Assembly: GCF_004137255.1 (NCBI RefSeq)
Contig: NZ_SDWT01000001.1
Location: 2,976,001 to 3,040,000, forward strand
DNA length: 64,000 bases
Direction of reading: 5' to 3'
From: Nocardioides oleivorans
Lineage (GTDB): Bacteria > Actinomycetota > Actinomycetes > Propionibacteriales > Nocardioidaceae
The notes beneath the pieces were generated by a model. It did no database searches. It was given only the letters and a program-made list of their open reading frames with translations, and was not told the origin of the DNA. This document shows, in pieces, positions 16,502 through 25,537 of the stretch. A program made the translations under genes and the position numbers. Numbering within the stretch: position 1 is the first letter of the stretch; each line of letters opens with the position of its first letter.

Positions 16502-17653
16502 ATGGCAGTCGTCACCATGCGCCAGCTGCTCGAGAGCGGCGTCCACTTCGGTCACCAGACCCGTCGCTGGAACCCGAAGATGAAGCGCTTCATCATGACC
16601 GAGCGCAACGGCATCTACATCATCGACCTGCAGCAGTCGCTCGCCTACATCGACCGGTCCTACGCCTTCGTCAAGGAGACCGTCGCCAAGGGCGGTGTCG
16701 TGATGTTCGTCGGCACCAAGAAGCAGGCCCAGGAGGCCATCGCCGAGCAGGCGACCCGCGTCGGCATGCCCTACGTCAACCAGCGCTGGCTCGGCGGCAT
16801 GCTCACCAACTTCCAGACCGTGCACCAGCGGATCAACCGCCTCAAGGAGCTCGACGAGATCGACTTCGACGACGTCGCCGGCTCCAACCGCACGAAGAAG
16901 GAGCTCCTGCAGATGAAGCGGGAGCGCACCAAGCTCGACAAGACCCTCGGCGGCATCCGCGACATGACGAAGGTTCCTTCGGCCGTGTGGATCGTCGACA
17001 CCAACAAGGAGCACCTCGCCGTCGAGGAGGCCCGCAAGCTGCGGATCCCGATCATCGGCATCCTGGACTCCAACTGCGACCCCGACCTCGTCGACTTCCC
17101 GATCCCGGGCAACGACGACGCCATCCGCGCGGTCGGCCTGCTGACCCGCGTCGTCGCCGACGCCGTCGCCGAGGGCCTCATCGCCCGCTCCGGTGTCAAG
17201 GCCGGCGAGACCGACGAGGCCGTCGGCGCCGAGGAGCCCCTCGCCGAGTGGGAGCGCGAGCTCCTCGGTGGTGACGCCGAGAAGACCGCTGCTGCCGCCA
17301 CCGGCGACGCGGCCGCCGAGACCCCGGCCTCCGAGGCCACCGGTGCTGCGTCCGAGGCCCCCCAGGCCGAGGCCGCTGCCGAGGCTGCGACCGAGGCGCC
17401 CGCCGAGATCAAGCCGCTCGCCGCTGTCGCGACCGAGGAGAAGCCCGACGCCGAGCTCGGCGAGGACTCCGCTCCCGCCAACGAGGACGGCTCGGCTCCC
17501 GAGGGCTTCGAGATCAAGGGCAACAAGGACTCGATGAAGTTCCACGCCCCGAGCAGCCCCTGGTACGACCGCACCAAGGCCGAGGTCTGGTTCCGCACCG
17601 CGGAGGCCGCCGAGGCCGCCGGCTTCGTCAACGCGGAGACCAAGAAGGACTGA
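16502..17653 (+). CDS. rpsB: 30S ribosomal protein S2 with long C-terminal extension and extra domain
   Basis: Residues 1 to about 255 are canonical S2 ([52 protein letters not shown]). They are followed by about 80 residues of Ala/Glu linker. The last 45 residues (from Ile338) are a compact-looking segment: [20 protein letters not shown], then [16 protein letters not shown]. This resembles the small Ada-like or sunset-type modules seen at the ends of some actinobacterial proteins, here without cysteines. At 383 aa it is far longer than E. coli S2 (241). S2 joins the 30S subunit late. Confidence 0.96.
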   Translation: MAVVTMRQLLESGVHFGHQTRRWNPKMKRFIMTERNGIYIIDLQQSLAYIDRSYAFVKETVAKGGVVMFVGTKKQAQEAIAEQATRVGMPYVNQRWLGGMLTNFQTVHQRINRLKELDEIDFDDVAGSNRTKKELLQMKRERTKLDKTLGGIRDMTKVPSAVWIVDTNKEHLAVEEARKLRIPIIGILDSNCDPDLVDFPIPGNDDAIRAVGLLTRVVADAVAEGLIARSGVKAGETDEAVGAEEPLAEWERELLGGDAEKTAAAATGDAAAETPASEATGAASEAPQAEAAAEAATEAPAEIKPLAAVATEEKPDAELGEDSAPANEDGSAPEGFEIKGNKDSMKFHAPSSPWYDRTKAEVWFRTAEAAEAAGFVNAETKKD

Positions 17654-17662
17654 TCGCGTGAC

Positions 17663-17692
17663 GCCGGTCGCGGGCACCTGCCCGCGGCCGGC
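17663..17692 (+). terminator. Hairpin between rpsB and tsf
   Basis: GCCGGTCGCGGGC and GCCCGCGGCCGGC form a 13-bp stem (one G-U) with an ACCT loop and no U-tract. It may attenuate or process the rpsB-tsf transcript. A second stem, CCTGGCC/GGCCAGG, lies at 17727-17750 before the tsf ribosome site. Confidence 0.5.
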
Positions 17693-17775
17693 GCTCCGTG
17701 CTGTCCCACCCCTGCACAACCGCCCGCCTGGCCCCCACGGGACGGCCAGGCCACCTGAACCGAAGGAAGAAGGAC

Positions 17776-18588
17776 ATGGCCGACTTCACCGCCGCCGACG
17801 TCAAGAAGCTCCGCGACCTGACCCAGGCCGGGATGATGGACTGCAAGAAGGCGCTCACCGAGTCCGAGGGCGACTTCGACAAGGCTGTCGAGCTGCTCCG
17901 CGTCAAGGGTGCCGCCAAGGCCGCCGCGCGCGGCGCCGAGCGTGAGACCGCCGCCGGTCTCGTCGCCACCTCGGGCAACGCACTGGTCGAGCTCAAGAGC
18001 GAGACCGACTTCGTCGCCAAGAACGAGGACTTCATCGCGAAGGCGCAGCAGATCGCTGACGTCGCCAACGCCGTGAAGGCCACCGACACCGAGGCCCTCA
18101 AGGCCGCCGAGCTCGACGGCAAGACCGTCGGCGCGGTCGTCGAGGACCTCGCCATCACCATCGGCGAGAAGATCGAGCTGGGCGAGGTCGCCTACTTCGA
18201 GGGCACCACCGTCACCTACATGCACAAGCGTGCCGCCGACCTGCCGCCCGCCGTCGGCGTGCTCGTCGAGTTCGAGGGTGACGAGGCCGCCGCCCGCGCC
18301 GCCGCGATGCAGATCGCCGCGATGAAGGCCCAGTACCTCACCCGCGACGAGGTCCCCGCCGAGGTCGTCGAGTCCGAGCGCTCGATCGCCGAGCAGAAGA
18401 CCCGCGAGGAGGGCAAGCCCGAGCAGGCCATCGCGAAGATCGTCGAGGGTCGCCTCGGCGGCTTCTACAAGGAGATCGTCCTGCTCGAGCAGGAGTCGGT
18501 CACCGAGTCCAAGAAGTCGGTCAAGGCCGTCCTGGACGCCGCCGGCACCACCGTGACCCGCTTCGCCCGCTTCGAGGTCGGCGCCTGA
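17776..18588 (+). CDS. tsf: Elongation factor Ts
   Basis: This 270-aa protein is the nucleotide exchange factor of EF-Tu. The N-terminal UBA-like domain ([19 protein letters not shown]) and the core motif [15 protein letters not shown], with the TDFVA residues that displace Mg from EF-Tu, are present. The ATG at 17776 follows GAAGAAGGA. An in-frame ATG at 17698 has no ribosome site and adds non-conserved sequence. Confidence 0.97.
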   Translation: MADFTAADVKKLRDLTQAGMMDCKKALTESEGDFDKAVELLRVKGAAKAAARGAERETAAGLVATSGNALVELKSETDFVAKNEDFIAKAQQIADVANAVKATDTEALKAAELDGKTVGAVVEDLAITIGEKIELGEVAYFEGTTVTYMHKRAADLPPAVGVLVEFEGDEAAARAAAMQIAAMKAQYLTRDEVPAEVVESERSIAEQKTREEGKPEQAIAKIVEGRLGGFYKEIVLLEQESVTESKKSVKAVLDAAGTTVTRFARFEVGA

Positions 18589-18611
18589 GCGACCGCTCAC
18601 CCGCACGCAGA

Positions 18612-18645
18612 CCGGGGCCCGTACGCATCGTCGTACGGGCCCCGG
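18612..18645 (+). terminator. Terminator after tsf
   Basis: CCGGGGCCCGTACG and CGTACGGGCCCCGG form a perfect 14-bp stem with a 6-nt loop, 24 bp after the tsf stop. A short TTT follows 4 nt later. This marks the end of the rpsB-tsf transcript. Confidence 0.8.
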
Positions 18646-18685
18646 CCGCATTTCGCTCCGAGCACCCGGGGCGGAGTGGTCCGGG

Positions 18686-18715
18686 TTCGACCGACGCCCC
18701 TCCGGCCGGTAGGTT
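18686..18715 (+). promoter_or_regulatory. Candidate pyrH promoter
   Basis: TTCGAC (18686-18691) and TAGGTT (18710-18715) are 18 bp apart, just after the tsf terminator. The predicted leader is about 28 nt and carries AAGGGAT before the GTG. Confidence 0.5.
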
Positions 18716-18750
18716 TCGGATGACCCACCCAGCCGTGTGAAGGGATCCAA

Positions 18751-19467
18751 GTGACGGCCTACAACCGTGTCCTGATCAAGCTCTCGGGCGAAGTGTTCGG
18801 CGGTGGCAAGGTCGGCGTCGACCCCGACGTCGTGTCGAAGGTCGCGGGCGAGATCGCCGCGGTCGTCAGGGAGGGCGTCGGCGTCAGCATCGTCGTCGGC
18901 GGAGGCAACTTCTTCCGCGGCGCCGAGATGCAGCAGCGCGGCATGGACCGCAGCCGCGCCGACTACATGGGGATGCTCGGCACGGTCATGAACTGCCTCG
19001 CGCTCCAGGACTTCCTGGAGAAGGAGGGCATCGAGACCCGGGTGCAGACGGCCATCGCGATGGGCCAGGTCGCCGAGCCCTACATCCCGCGCCGGGCGAT
19101 GCGCCACCTCGAGAAGGGCCGCGTGGTGATCTTCGGTGCGGGCGCCGGAATGCCGTTCTTCTCGACCGACACGGTCGCCGCGCAGCGCGCGCTGGAGACC
19201 CACTGCGAGGTCGTGCTCATGGCCAAGCAGGGAGTCGACGGCGTCTACAGCGCCGACCCGAAGAAGGACCCCACGGCGACGAAGTACGACACCCTGAGCT
19301 TCTCCGACGCGCTCCAGCAGGGGCTCAAGATCGCCGACGCCACGGCGTTCGCCCTCTGCATGGAGAACAACATGCCGCTGATCGTCTTCGGCGCCGAGGA
19401 CGAGGGCGCGATCCTGCGCATCGTCCGAGGTGAGAGGATCGGCACGCTGGTCAGCCGCGACGGCTGA
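18751..19467 (+). CDS. pyrH: UMP kinase
   Basis: This 238-aa hexameric kinase of the amino-acid-kinase fold phosphorylates UMP in pyrimidine synthesis. Motifs seen are [41 protein letters not shown] and [13 protein letters not shown]. The GTG start has AAGGGA upstream. It is followed by frr after 54 bp, the usual order. Confidence 0.97.
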   Translation: MTAYNRVLIKLSGEVFGGGKVGVDPDVVSKVAGEIAAVVREGVGVSIVVGGGNFFRGAEMQQRGMDRSRADYMGMLGTVMNCLALQDFLEKEGIETRVQTAIAMGQVAEPYIPRRAMRHLEKGRVVIFGAGAGMPFFSTDTVAAQRALETHCEVVLMAKQGVDGVYSADPKKDPTATKYDTLSFSDALQQGLKIADATAFALCMENNMPLIVFGAEDEGAILRIVRGERIGTLVSRDG

Positions 19468-19521
19468 CCTCCCCACACCTGCACGACCAGCTCATCGAGC
19501 TCCACGAAAGAGAGCAGACCC

Positions 19522-20079
19522 GTGATCAACGACGTCCTGAACGATGCCGACTCGAAGATGAACAAGTCGGTCGAGGCGACCCGTGAGGAGTTCGCCGCGA
19601 TCCGCGCGGGCCGGGCCAACCCGGCCATGTTCTCCAAGATCACGGCCGAGTACTACGGTACCCAGACCCCGCTCCAGCAGCTGGCGAGCTTCACCTCGCA
19701 GGACGCGCGCACGATCCTGATCGCGCCGTTCGACGTCGGCGCGATGGGCTCGATCGAGCGCGCGATCCGCGACTCCGACCTGGGCGTCAACCCGGCCAAC
19801 GACGGCAAGGTGCTGCGCTGCGTCTTCCCCGAGCTGACCGAGGAGCGCCGCAAGGAGTACATCAAGCTCGCCAAGGGCAAGGCCGAGGACGGCCGCGTCT
19901 CGGTGCGCAACGTGCGCCGTACGGCCAAGCAGGCGCTGGAGAAGCTCGAGAAGGACGGCGAGGTCGGCAAGGACGACGTCACCGGCGCGGAGAAGCGTCT
20001 CGACGCCATGACCAAGACCCACACCGACAAGATCGACGAGCTGGTCAAGCACAAGGAAGCCGAGCTGCTCGAGGTCTGA
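19522..20079 (+). CDS. frr: Ribosome recycling factor
   Basis: This 185-aa protein is RRF over its whole length (AIRAGRANPAMFSKITAEYY, VRNVRRTAKQALEKLEKDGE). With EF-G it splits terminated ribosomes. The GTG start has AAAGAGAG upstream. The cdsA gene begins 10 bp after the stop. Confidence 0.97.
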   Translation: MINDVLNDADSKMNKSVEATREEFAAIRAGRANPAMFSKITAEYYGTQTPLQQLASFTSQDARTILIAPFDVGAMGSIERAIRDSDLGVNPANDGKVLRCVFPELTEERRKEYIKLAKGKAEDGRVSVRNVRRTAKQALEKLEKDGEVGKDDVTGAEKRLDAMTKTHTDKIDELVKHKEAELLEV

Positions 20080-20088
20080 GCCCTCTCC

Positions 20089-20982
20089 ATGACGACCCCT
20101 GACAGCCCGCCGGCGCCCGAGGCCCCCCAGCATAAGGACCACGGCCGTGCGGGCCGAGACCTGCCTGCCGCCATCGGCTCGGCCGTCGCGCTCATCGGCG
20201 CCATCCTGCTGTCGCTCTTCTTCTGGAAGACCGCCTTCATGGGCATCGTCGCGCTCGCCGTCGTCGTGGCGGTGTGGGAGCTGCACCGCGGCCTGTCGGC
20301 CAAGGACGTCGACATCCCCGAGCAGCCGCTGATGCTCGGCGGCGTCGTGATGGTGGTCGTCGCCTACTTCTGGGGCGCCCCGGCCCTCGTCACCGCCACC
20401 GCGGTCACGGCCCTGGTGGTGATGCTGTGGCTCCTGCGCCGCGGGGTCGACGGCTACGTCAAGAACGCCACCGCCTCCGTCTTCACCCTGGTCTACGTCC
20501 CGTTCCTCGCCTCCTTCGTCGCGCTGCTGCTCGGCGAGGGCGGCACGACCCCGGCGCTGGGCTTCAGCACCGACGACGCGGGCGTGCGCGGCGTGATCAC
20601 CTTCATCGCCATCACCGTCGCCTCCGACACCGGTGGCTACATCGCGGGCGTGCTCTTCGGCAAGCACCCGATGGCGCCGGTCATCTCGCCCAAGAAGTCG
20701 TGGGAGGGATTCGCCGGGTCCGTCGTGGCCACGGTCGCGGTCGGTGTCGTCCTGGTGACCTCGTTCCTCGACGGCGACTGGTGGGTCGGCGTGATCCTCG
20801 GCCTCATCGCGGCTGCCATGGCCACCCTCGGCGACCTCTGCGAGTCGGTCATGAAGCGCGACCTCGGCATCAAGGACATGAGCCAGGTCATCCCCGGCCA
20901 CGGCGGCCTGATGGACCGGCTCGACTCGCTCCTGGCCACGGTCGCCCCGATCTGGCTGGTGCTCTACTACCTCGTCTTCTGA
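20089..20982 (+). CDS. cdsA: Phosphatidate cytidylyltransferase (CDP-diglyceride synthase)
   Basis: This 297-aa integral membrane enzyme makes CDP-diacylglycerol from phosphatidic acid and CTP. A hydrophilic N-terminus of about 30 residues precedes several hydrophobic segments. The family signature near the C-terminus is MKRDLGIKDMSQVIPGHGG with LMDRLDS. VASDTGGYIAGVLFGKH and SPKKSWEGFAGS are also conserved. It is co-directional with frr. Confidence 0.95.
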   Translation: MTTPDSPPAPEAPQHKDHGRAGRDLPAAIGSAVALIGAILLSLFFWKTAFMGIVALAVVVAVWELHRGLSAKDVDIPEQPLMLGGVVMVVVAYFWGAPALVTATAVTALVVMLWLLRRGVDGYVKNATASVFTLVYVPFLASFVALLLGEGGTTPALGFSTDDAGVRGVITFIAITVASDTGGYIAGVLFGKHPMAPVISPKKSWEGFAGSVVATVAVGVVLVTSFLDGDWWVGVILGLIAAAMATLGDLCESVMKRDLGIKDMSQVIPGHGGLMDRLDSLLATVAPIWLVLYYLVF

Positions 20983-21091
20983 TGCGCCTGCTGGTCACCG
21001 CCACGACACCTGAGCCGAGCATGCACTTCCACCCGTGCGCGCGGAAATGCCGTGCCGGGCGTGCCGACCTCGTGGAGGGCGGTCGAGCGCC

Positions 21092-21097
21092 TACTCT
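21092..21097 (+). promoter_or_regulatory. Leaderless-type -10 element (small membrane protein)
   Basis: TACTCT ends 6 nt before the GTG start. Confidence 0.5.
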
Positions 21098-21103
21098 GGT
21101 CGC

Positions 21104-21451
21104 GTGGAGACCGACGAGATGCGCCAGGACGAGGTGGAGCAGGTCTCCCCGCTCGGGTGGTGGCACCACAGCCACCCCACGTTCGCCGGGATCACCGGCT
21201 TCTTCGCCGGGATGCTCTTCGTCACCGCGGTCCCGGGGTTCTTCATCGGCGTGCTGCGGCTGCTGTTCAGCTACGAGACGGCGAGCAACCTGTTCCCGCT
21301 CGTCCTGATCGCGCTGGCGCTGCCGATCACGATGCTGGTGAAGCGCAAGACGCGCCGTTTCGCGCAGTTCATGTTCGTCGGCATGGCCGTCACCGCGCTC
21401 GCCACGCTGGGCGTCGCATCGCTGATCCTCTACTTCATGGTCGACGCCTGA
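21104..21451 (+). CDS. Small membrane protein of unknown function
   Basis: This protein of 115 aa has a hydrophilic N-terminus (about 25 residues) and three hydrophobic segments: FAGITGFFAGMLFVTAVPGF, LFPLVLIALALPITML and MFVGMAVTALATLGVASLIL. A basic loop (KRKTRRFAQF) lies between the second and third. I do not recognise a family. The GTG is chosen from the -10-like hexamer. An upstream ATG at 21035 would add residues unlike the rest. Confidence 0.72.
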   Translation: METDEMRQDEVEQVSPLGWWHHSHPTFAGITGFFAGMLFVTAVPGFFIGVLRLLFSYETASNLFPLVLIALALPITMLVKRKTRRFAQFMFVGMAVTALATLGVASLILYFMVDA

Positions 21452-21523
21452 GCGTGCGCCCCGCCCGCCGGTCCGGTCGTTGAATCGCCCCGGCACCCGC
21501 CGGGATGGGAGAATCGCTCCACG

Positions 21524-22657
21524 ATGTCCGAGACCGTTGAGCCGATCAAGACCCTGCCCCTCGTCATGAAGGAGCCGCGCGGGCGCAAGAAGCCGCCCGC
21601 GCACCTCGCCGACCTCGACGAGGCGGGCCGCAAGGCGCTGCTCGAGGAGATGGGCCTGCCGGGCTTCCGCGCCAAGCAGCTCTCGACGCACTACTTCGGC
21701 CGCCTCGTCGACGACCCGGCCGAGATGACCGACCTGCCTGCCGGACAGCGCGACGAGCTGGTGAAGGCGCTGCTGCCCGACCTGATGACGCCGCTGCGCA
21801 CGATGGAGGCCGACAAGGGCACCACCCGCAAGACGCTGTGGAAGCTCTTCGACGGCGCCCTCGTGGAGTCGGTGCTGATGCGCTACCCCGACCGGGCCAC
21901 GGTCTGCGTGTCGAGCCAGGCCGGCTGCGGCATGGCCTGCCCCTTCTGCGCCACCGGGATGGGCGGTCTCGAGCGCAACATGTCGACCGCCGAGATCGTC
22001 GAGCAGGTCGTCGCCGGCGCCCGGTCGATGGCGCGCGGCGATGTCCCCGGCGGCCCGGGTCGCGTGTCCAACGTCGTGTTCATGGGCATGGGCGAGCCCC
22101 TCGCCAACTACAAGGCCGTCATCGGCGCCGTACGCCGCTTGACCGACCCCGCGCCCGCCGGCCTCGGCATGAGCGCCCGCGGCATCACCGTCTCGACCGT
22201 CGGCCTCGTGCCGCGGATCAACCAGCTCGCCGACGAGGGCATCCCGGTCACGCTGGCGCTGAGCCTGCACGCGCCGGACGACGAGCTGCGCAACGAGCTG
22301 GTCCCGATCAACACCCGCTTCTCGGTCGCCGAGACCGTCGAGGCGGCGTGGAACTACGCCTCGAAGACCAAGCGCCGGGTATCGATCGAGTACGCCATGA
22401 TGCGCGGCATCAACGACCAGGCGCACCGCGCCGACCTGCTGGCCGACGTGCTCAACTCGTACGGCGACTGGGGCTGGGTGCACGTGAACCTCATCCCGCT
22501 CAACCCGATCGAGGGCTCGAAGTGGACGGCCTCCGACCCGGCCGACGAGCGTGAGTTCGTCCGCCGGCTGGAGGCCAAGGGCATCCCGACGACGGTCCGC
22601 GACACCCGGGGCCGCGAGATCGACGGTGCCTGCGGCCAGCTCGCCGCCAAGGAGTAG
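21524..22657 (+). CDS. rlmN: 23S rRNA (adenine2503-C2)-methyltransferase RlmN
   Basis: This 377-aa radical-SAM enzyme methylates A2503 of 23S rRNA and A37 of some tRNAs. The cluster-binding cysteines are Cys135, Cys139 and Cys142 (GCGMACPFC). [11 protein letters not shown], the SAM-binding region, and [14 protein letters not shown] are present. The N-terminus contains the accessory HhH-like domain ([20 protein letters not shown]). The usual actinobacterial position after cdsA is kept. Confidence 0.96.
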   Translation: MSETVEPIKTLPLVMKEPRGRKKPPAHLADLDEAGRKALLEEMGLPGFRAKQLSTHYFGRLVDDPAEMTDLPAGQRDELVKALLPDLMTPLRTMEADKGTTRKTLWKLFDGALVESVLMRYPDRATVCVSSQAGCGMACPFCATGMGGLERNMSTAEIVEQVVAGARSMARGDVPGGPGRVSNVVFMGMGEPLANYKAVIGAVRRLTDPAPAGLGMSARGITVSTVGLVPRINQLADEGIPVTLALSLHAPDDELRNELVPINTRFSVAETVEAAWNYASKTKRRVSIEYAMMRGINDQAHRADLLADVLNSYGDWGWVHVNLIPLNPIEGSKWTASDPADEREFVRRLEAKGIPTTVRDTRGREIDGACGQLAAKE

Positions 22658-22661
22658 TCGC

Positions 22662-23156
22662 GTGGCTGCGCCGGTCCGCGAAGCGTGGGCCGACGACCTC
22701 GTCGGTCGCGTCGACGAGCTCGTCGAGGAGTACCGCAGCGCCCTCCGCGCCAGCCTCGACGGGCTCACCGAGGACCAGGCCCGCGCGCGACTCGTGCCGT
22801 CGAGGACCACCCTGCTCGGCCTGCTCAAGCACGTGACCTACGTCGAGGGCGTCTGGTTCGACCAGGCGGTCAGCGGCCGCACGGCCAAGGAGGCCGGGAT
22901 CGCGAGCAGCCCGGACCGCTCCTTCACGCTCCGGAAGGCCGACACGATCGAGTCGGTGCTCGCTGCGCACGCCGAGAGGTGCGAGGAGTCGCGCCGGGCG
23001 ATGGCCGACCTCGACCCCGGGCAGACGGTCACGGGACGGGGCGAGCGGTCCGTCTGGGCGCTCAAGCTGCAGGTGCTGCGCGAGCTCGCGCACCACGCCG
23101 GGCACGCCGACATCCTGCGCGAGCAGCTGCTGGCGGGTGCCGACACCGCTCCCTGA
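22662..23156 (+). CDS. DinB family protein (DUF664-like)
   Basis: This 164-aa four-helix-bundle protein has putative metal histidines in LLKHVTYVEGVWFDQ and ELAHHAGHADILREQLL. The DinB superfamily includes thiol-dependent transferases of mycothiol or bacillithiol organisms, and the substrate is unknown here. The GTG start comes 4 bp after the rlmN stop with GGAG overlapping the rlmN end, so it is probably co-translated with rlmN. Confidence 0.83.
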   Translation: MAAPVREAWADDLVGRVDELVEEYRSALRASLDGLTEDQARARLVPSRTTLLGLLKHVTYVEGVWFDQAVSGRTAKEAGIASSPDRSFTLRKADTIESVLAAHAERCEESRRAMADLDPGQTVTGRGERSVWALKLQVLRELAHHAGHADILREQLLAGADTAP

Positions 23157-23217
23157 GCGTCGGGGACCGTTCACGTGTCCTTCGCGTGGACCTGTGCGTC
23201 CGTTGCGGCGCGATTCC

Positions 23218-23223
23218 TAGCGT
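23218..23223 (+). promoter_or_regulatory. Leaderless-type -10 element (glycosyltransferase)
   Basis: TAGCGT ends 7 nt before the ATG at 23231. Confidence 0.5.
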
Positions 23224-23230
23224 CCGTGCC

Positions 23231-24445
23231 ATGGACCTGCTCGAGAGGCGGCGTCGCAGCCGCACCGTTCCGGCACACCTCGTCACCCTCCCGCAGACCC
23301 GCGTCGCCAGTGCGCCCCGGCTGCGCGTGCTGGTCGTCACCGAGTCGTTCCTTCCCCAGGTCAACGGTGTCACCAACTCGGTGCGCCGGGTCCTCGAGCA
23401 CCTCGCGGCCGAGGGGCACGAGGCCGAGCTGATCGCCCCGACCGGCCCCGCGACGTACGCCGGCTTCCCGGTCACCCACGCCCGCGGGGCGAACCTGCCG
23501 TTCTACGCCGACTTCCGCATCGGCCTGGAGACCCGTCGCCGCCTCCGCGCCGCGATGGAGCGGTTCCGGCCCGACGTCGTCCACATCGCCTCGCCCGCCA
23601 CGCTGGGCTACCAGGCCGCGAAGGCCGCCCGGTCCCTGGGCATCCCGACCGTCGCGATCTACCAGACCGACCTCGTCGGCTTCGCCGACCGCTACGCCAT
23701 CCCCGGCGGCGCTCGCGCGATGGAGTCGCTCACCCGCCGGATCCACCTCGGCGTCGACCGCACGCTCGCTCCGTCGAGCGCCAGCATGGCGCAGCTCGAC
23801 CGCCTCGGCGTCGCGGCCGTTGGCCGCTGGCCGCGCGGTGTCGACCAGGTGCTCTTCGAGCCGGCCAAGCGCGACGAGGCCCTCCATGCACGGCTCGCGC
23901 CGAACGGCGAGCTGCTCGTGGGGTACGTCGGCAGGCTCGCGCCCGAGAAGGAGCTCGAGCTCCTGGCCCACGTCGACCGGCTCCCGGGCGTGCGCCTGGT
24001 GCTCGTCGGGGGCGGACCGGAGGAGGAGCGGCTCAGGACGCTCCTGCCCGACGCAGCCTTCCTCGGGGTGCTCCACGGTGACGAGCTCGCCCGTGCCTAC
24101 GCCACGCTCGACGTCTTCGTGCACACCGGCCGCCATGAGACGTACTGCCAGTCCGCGCAGGAGGCGCTGGCCAGCGGGGTGCCGGTGGTCGCGCCGCGCG
24201 CGGGTGGCCCGATCGACGTCGTCGACGACACGGTCGCGGGCTACCTCTACGAGCCCGGTGACGCCGACGAGCTGGTCGCCCACGTCGAACGGCTCGTCAC
24301 CCGGCCGGTGCTGCGCCGGCGGATGGCGCAGGCTGCTCGCGCGAGCGTCCGGGACCGGACCTGGCAGGCGGTCAACGAGCTGCTGGTCTGGCACTACCGC
24401 GACGTCAGCGCGCCCGCGACGGTCAGCCGGCGGCAGGCGGGCTGA
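23231..24445 (+). CDS. Glycosyltransferase family 4, alpha-mannosyltransferase-like
   Basis: This 404-aa GT-B enzyme has an N-terminal acceptor domain (VVTESFLPQVNGVTNSVRRV, NLPFYADFRIGL) and a C-terminal nucleotide-sugar domain (GYVGRLAPEKELELL, VGGGPEEERLR). The E-x7-E region is HETYCQSAQEALASGVPVVA. It looks most like the mycobacterial MgtA/PimB group that puts mannose from GDP-mannose on glycolipids, but the acceptor is inferred only from family likeness. A long upstream frame is non-coding. The last 23 bp overlap the convergent LOG gene. Confidence 0.86.
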   Translation: MDLLERRRRSRTVPAHLVTLPQTRVASAPRLRVLVVTESFLPQVNGVTNSVRRVLEHLAAEGHEAELIAPTGPATYAGFPVTHARGANLPFYADFRIGLETRRRLRAAMERFRPDVVHIASPATLGYQAAKAARSLGIPTVAIYQTDLVGFADRYAIPGGARAMESLTRRIHLGVDRTLAPSSASMAQLDRLGVAAVGRWPRGVDQVLFEPAKRDEALHARLAPNGELLVGYVGRLAPEKELELLAHVDRLPGVRLVLVGGGPEEERLRTLLPDAAFLGVLHGDELARAYATLDVFVHTGRHETYCQSAQEALASGVPVVAPRAGGPIDVVDDTVAGYLYEPGDADELVAHVERLVTRPVLRRRMAQAARASVRDRTWQAVNELLVWHYRDVSAPATVSRRQAG

Positions 24446-25514
24446 GCGTCCCGACCAGGGCCACTGCCTCGTCGACGGTGTCGACGAGGTGCACCTGGCC
24501 CTCCATCGCCCGACCGCGGGCGAGGGCCTGCAGGAGGGGCCAGACCGGCAGCTCCTCGGTCCAGTGGCGGCGTCCGACGAGCACCATCGGGGCGACGGAC
24601 GACGGATCGGCGTAGTAGTTCTCGCACGCCTCCTGGAAGACTTCCTGCACCGTCCCGCCGGCGCCGGGCAGGAACACGATGCCGGCGTCGCACAGCTCCA
24701 GCAGCACGGCCTCGCGTGGGGCGTTGTGGAAGAACTTCGCGATCGCCGTGGCGAACGGGTTCGGCGGCTCGTGGCCGTAGTGCCAGGTCGGGACGCCGAG
24801 CGACTCACGACCGCCCGACGTGGCAGCGACCTCGTCGAGCGCCACACGTGCCCACGCCCCGACGTCGGGACGGAACGACGGCACCCGCGCCACGCCGGCC
24901 AGCACGGTGTCGAGGCCACCCGGGACGAACGCACCGAGGTTCGCGGCCTCCATCGCGCCCGGCCCGCCACCGGTGGCGACCGTCAGCCGCGCCCCCAGCG
25001 CGTGCCCGAGCCGGGCGGCGTCGGCGTACGACTCGCTGCCGCGCTCGACCGCGTGCCCGCCCATCACGCCGACGACCGACCTGCCGGCGACCCAGTCGGC
25101 GAGGGCGGTGTCGACGTGGTGGTCGTGCAGCGCCTTCGCCAGCGACGCGTCCGCGGTGGCGGGCAGGCGCGACCAGGCGTAGGCGCGGGCGTCGAGGCTG
25201 TCGGCGTAGTGGTCGGTGTCGTAGAGGTCGGTGGGGGAGTAGAGCCGCGAGCGGTAGGGGTCGACGGGGATCCCGGGGATCTCGTGCAGGACCAGCCCGC
25301 CGGCGCGGCGTACCGCCTCGTCCTCGCCGTCCGCGAACGAGCACCCGAGGAAGAGCGACTGCGTCAGCGCGCACCGCAGCAGCACCTCGCCGCGCTCGGT
25401 GAGGTCGAGCCCGACGACCCGCCAGCCCGCGAGCGAGCGCACTCCCGCCGCGAGGCGTCGGTCGAGGTCGGCGAGCGAGGTGACGTCGAGGACGCGTCCG
25501 CGGGTGTGCTTCAC
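24423..25514 (-). CDS. LOG family protein (extended form)
   Basis: This 363-aa protein has a C-terminal Rossmann LOG domain with VATGGGPGAMEAANLG and FLPGAGGTVQEVFQEACENY, matching the GGGxGxM and PGGxGTxxE motifs of nucleoside-monophosphate phosphoribohydrolases. In plants and some bacteria LOG releases free cytokinin or adenine. About 150 extra N-terminal residues of unknown role precede it, so it is longer than typical LOG (180-270 aa). The GTG is chosen because TAGGTT ends 7 nt upstream. The frame continues open to 25595 but would run into the divergent gene. Confidence 0.84.
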   Translation of the reverse strand: MKHTRGRVLDVTSLADLDRRLAAGVRSLAGWRVVGLDLTERGEVLLRCALTQSLFLGCSFADGEDEAVRRAGGLVLHEIPGIPVDPYRSRLYSPTDLYDTDHYADSLDARAYAWSRLPATADASLAKALHDHHVDTALADWVAGRSVVGVMGGHAVERGSESYADAARLGHALGARLTVATGGGPGAMEAANLGAFVPGGLDTVLAGVARVPSFRPDVGAWARVALDEVAATSGGRESLGVPTWHYGHEPPNPFATAIAKFFHNAPREAVLLELCDAGIVFLPGAGGTVQEVFQEACENYYADPSSVAPMVLVGRRHWTEELPVWPLLQALARGRAMEGQVHLVDTVDEAVALVGTLSPPAAG

Positions 25515-25521
25515 GCCGCCC

Positions 25522-25531
25522 AACCTAGGCT
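25522..25531. promoter_or_regulatory. Overlapping divergent -10 elements sharing CCTAGG
   Basis: On the minus strand TAGGTT (25522-25527) ends 7 nt before the LOG GTG. On the plus strand TAGGCT (25526-25531) ends 6 nt before the GTG of the next gene. The two hexamers overlap by two bases in the palindrome CCTAGG (25524-25529). Both starts are only 23 bp apart. Confidence 0.55.
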
Positions 25532-25537
25532 GCGAGA

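Noticed and set aside
20982..21308. Reading frame starting at the cdsA stop (MRLLVTATTPEPS)
   Set aside because: It runs out of phase through the small membrane protein gene, and its product becomes R/S/T/P-rich shadow sequence.
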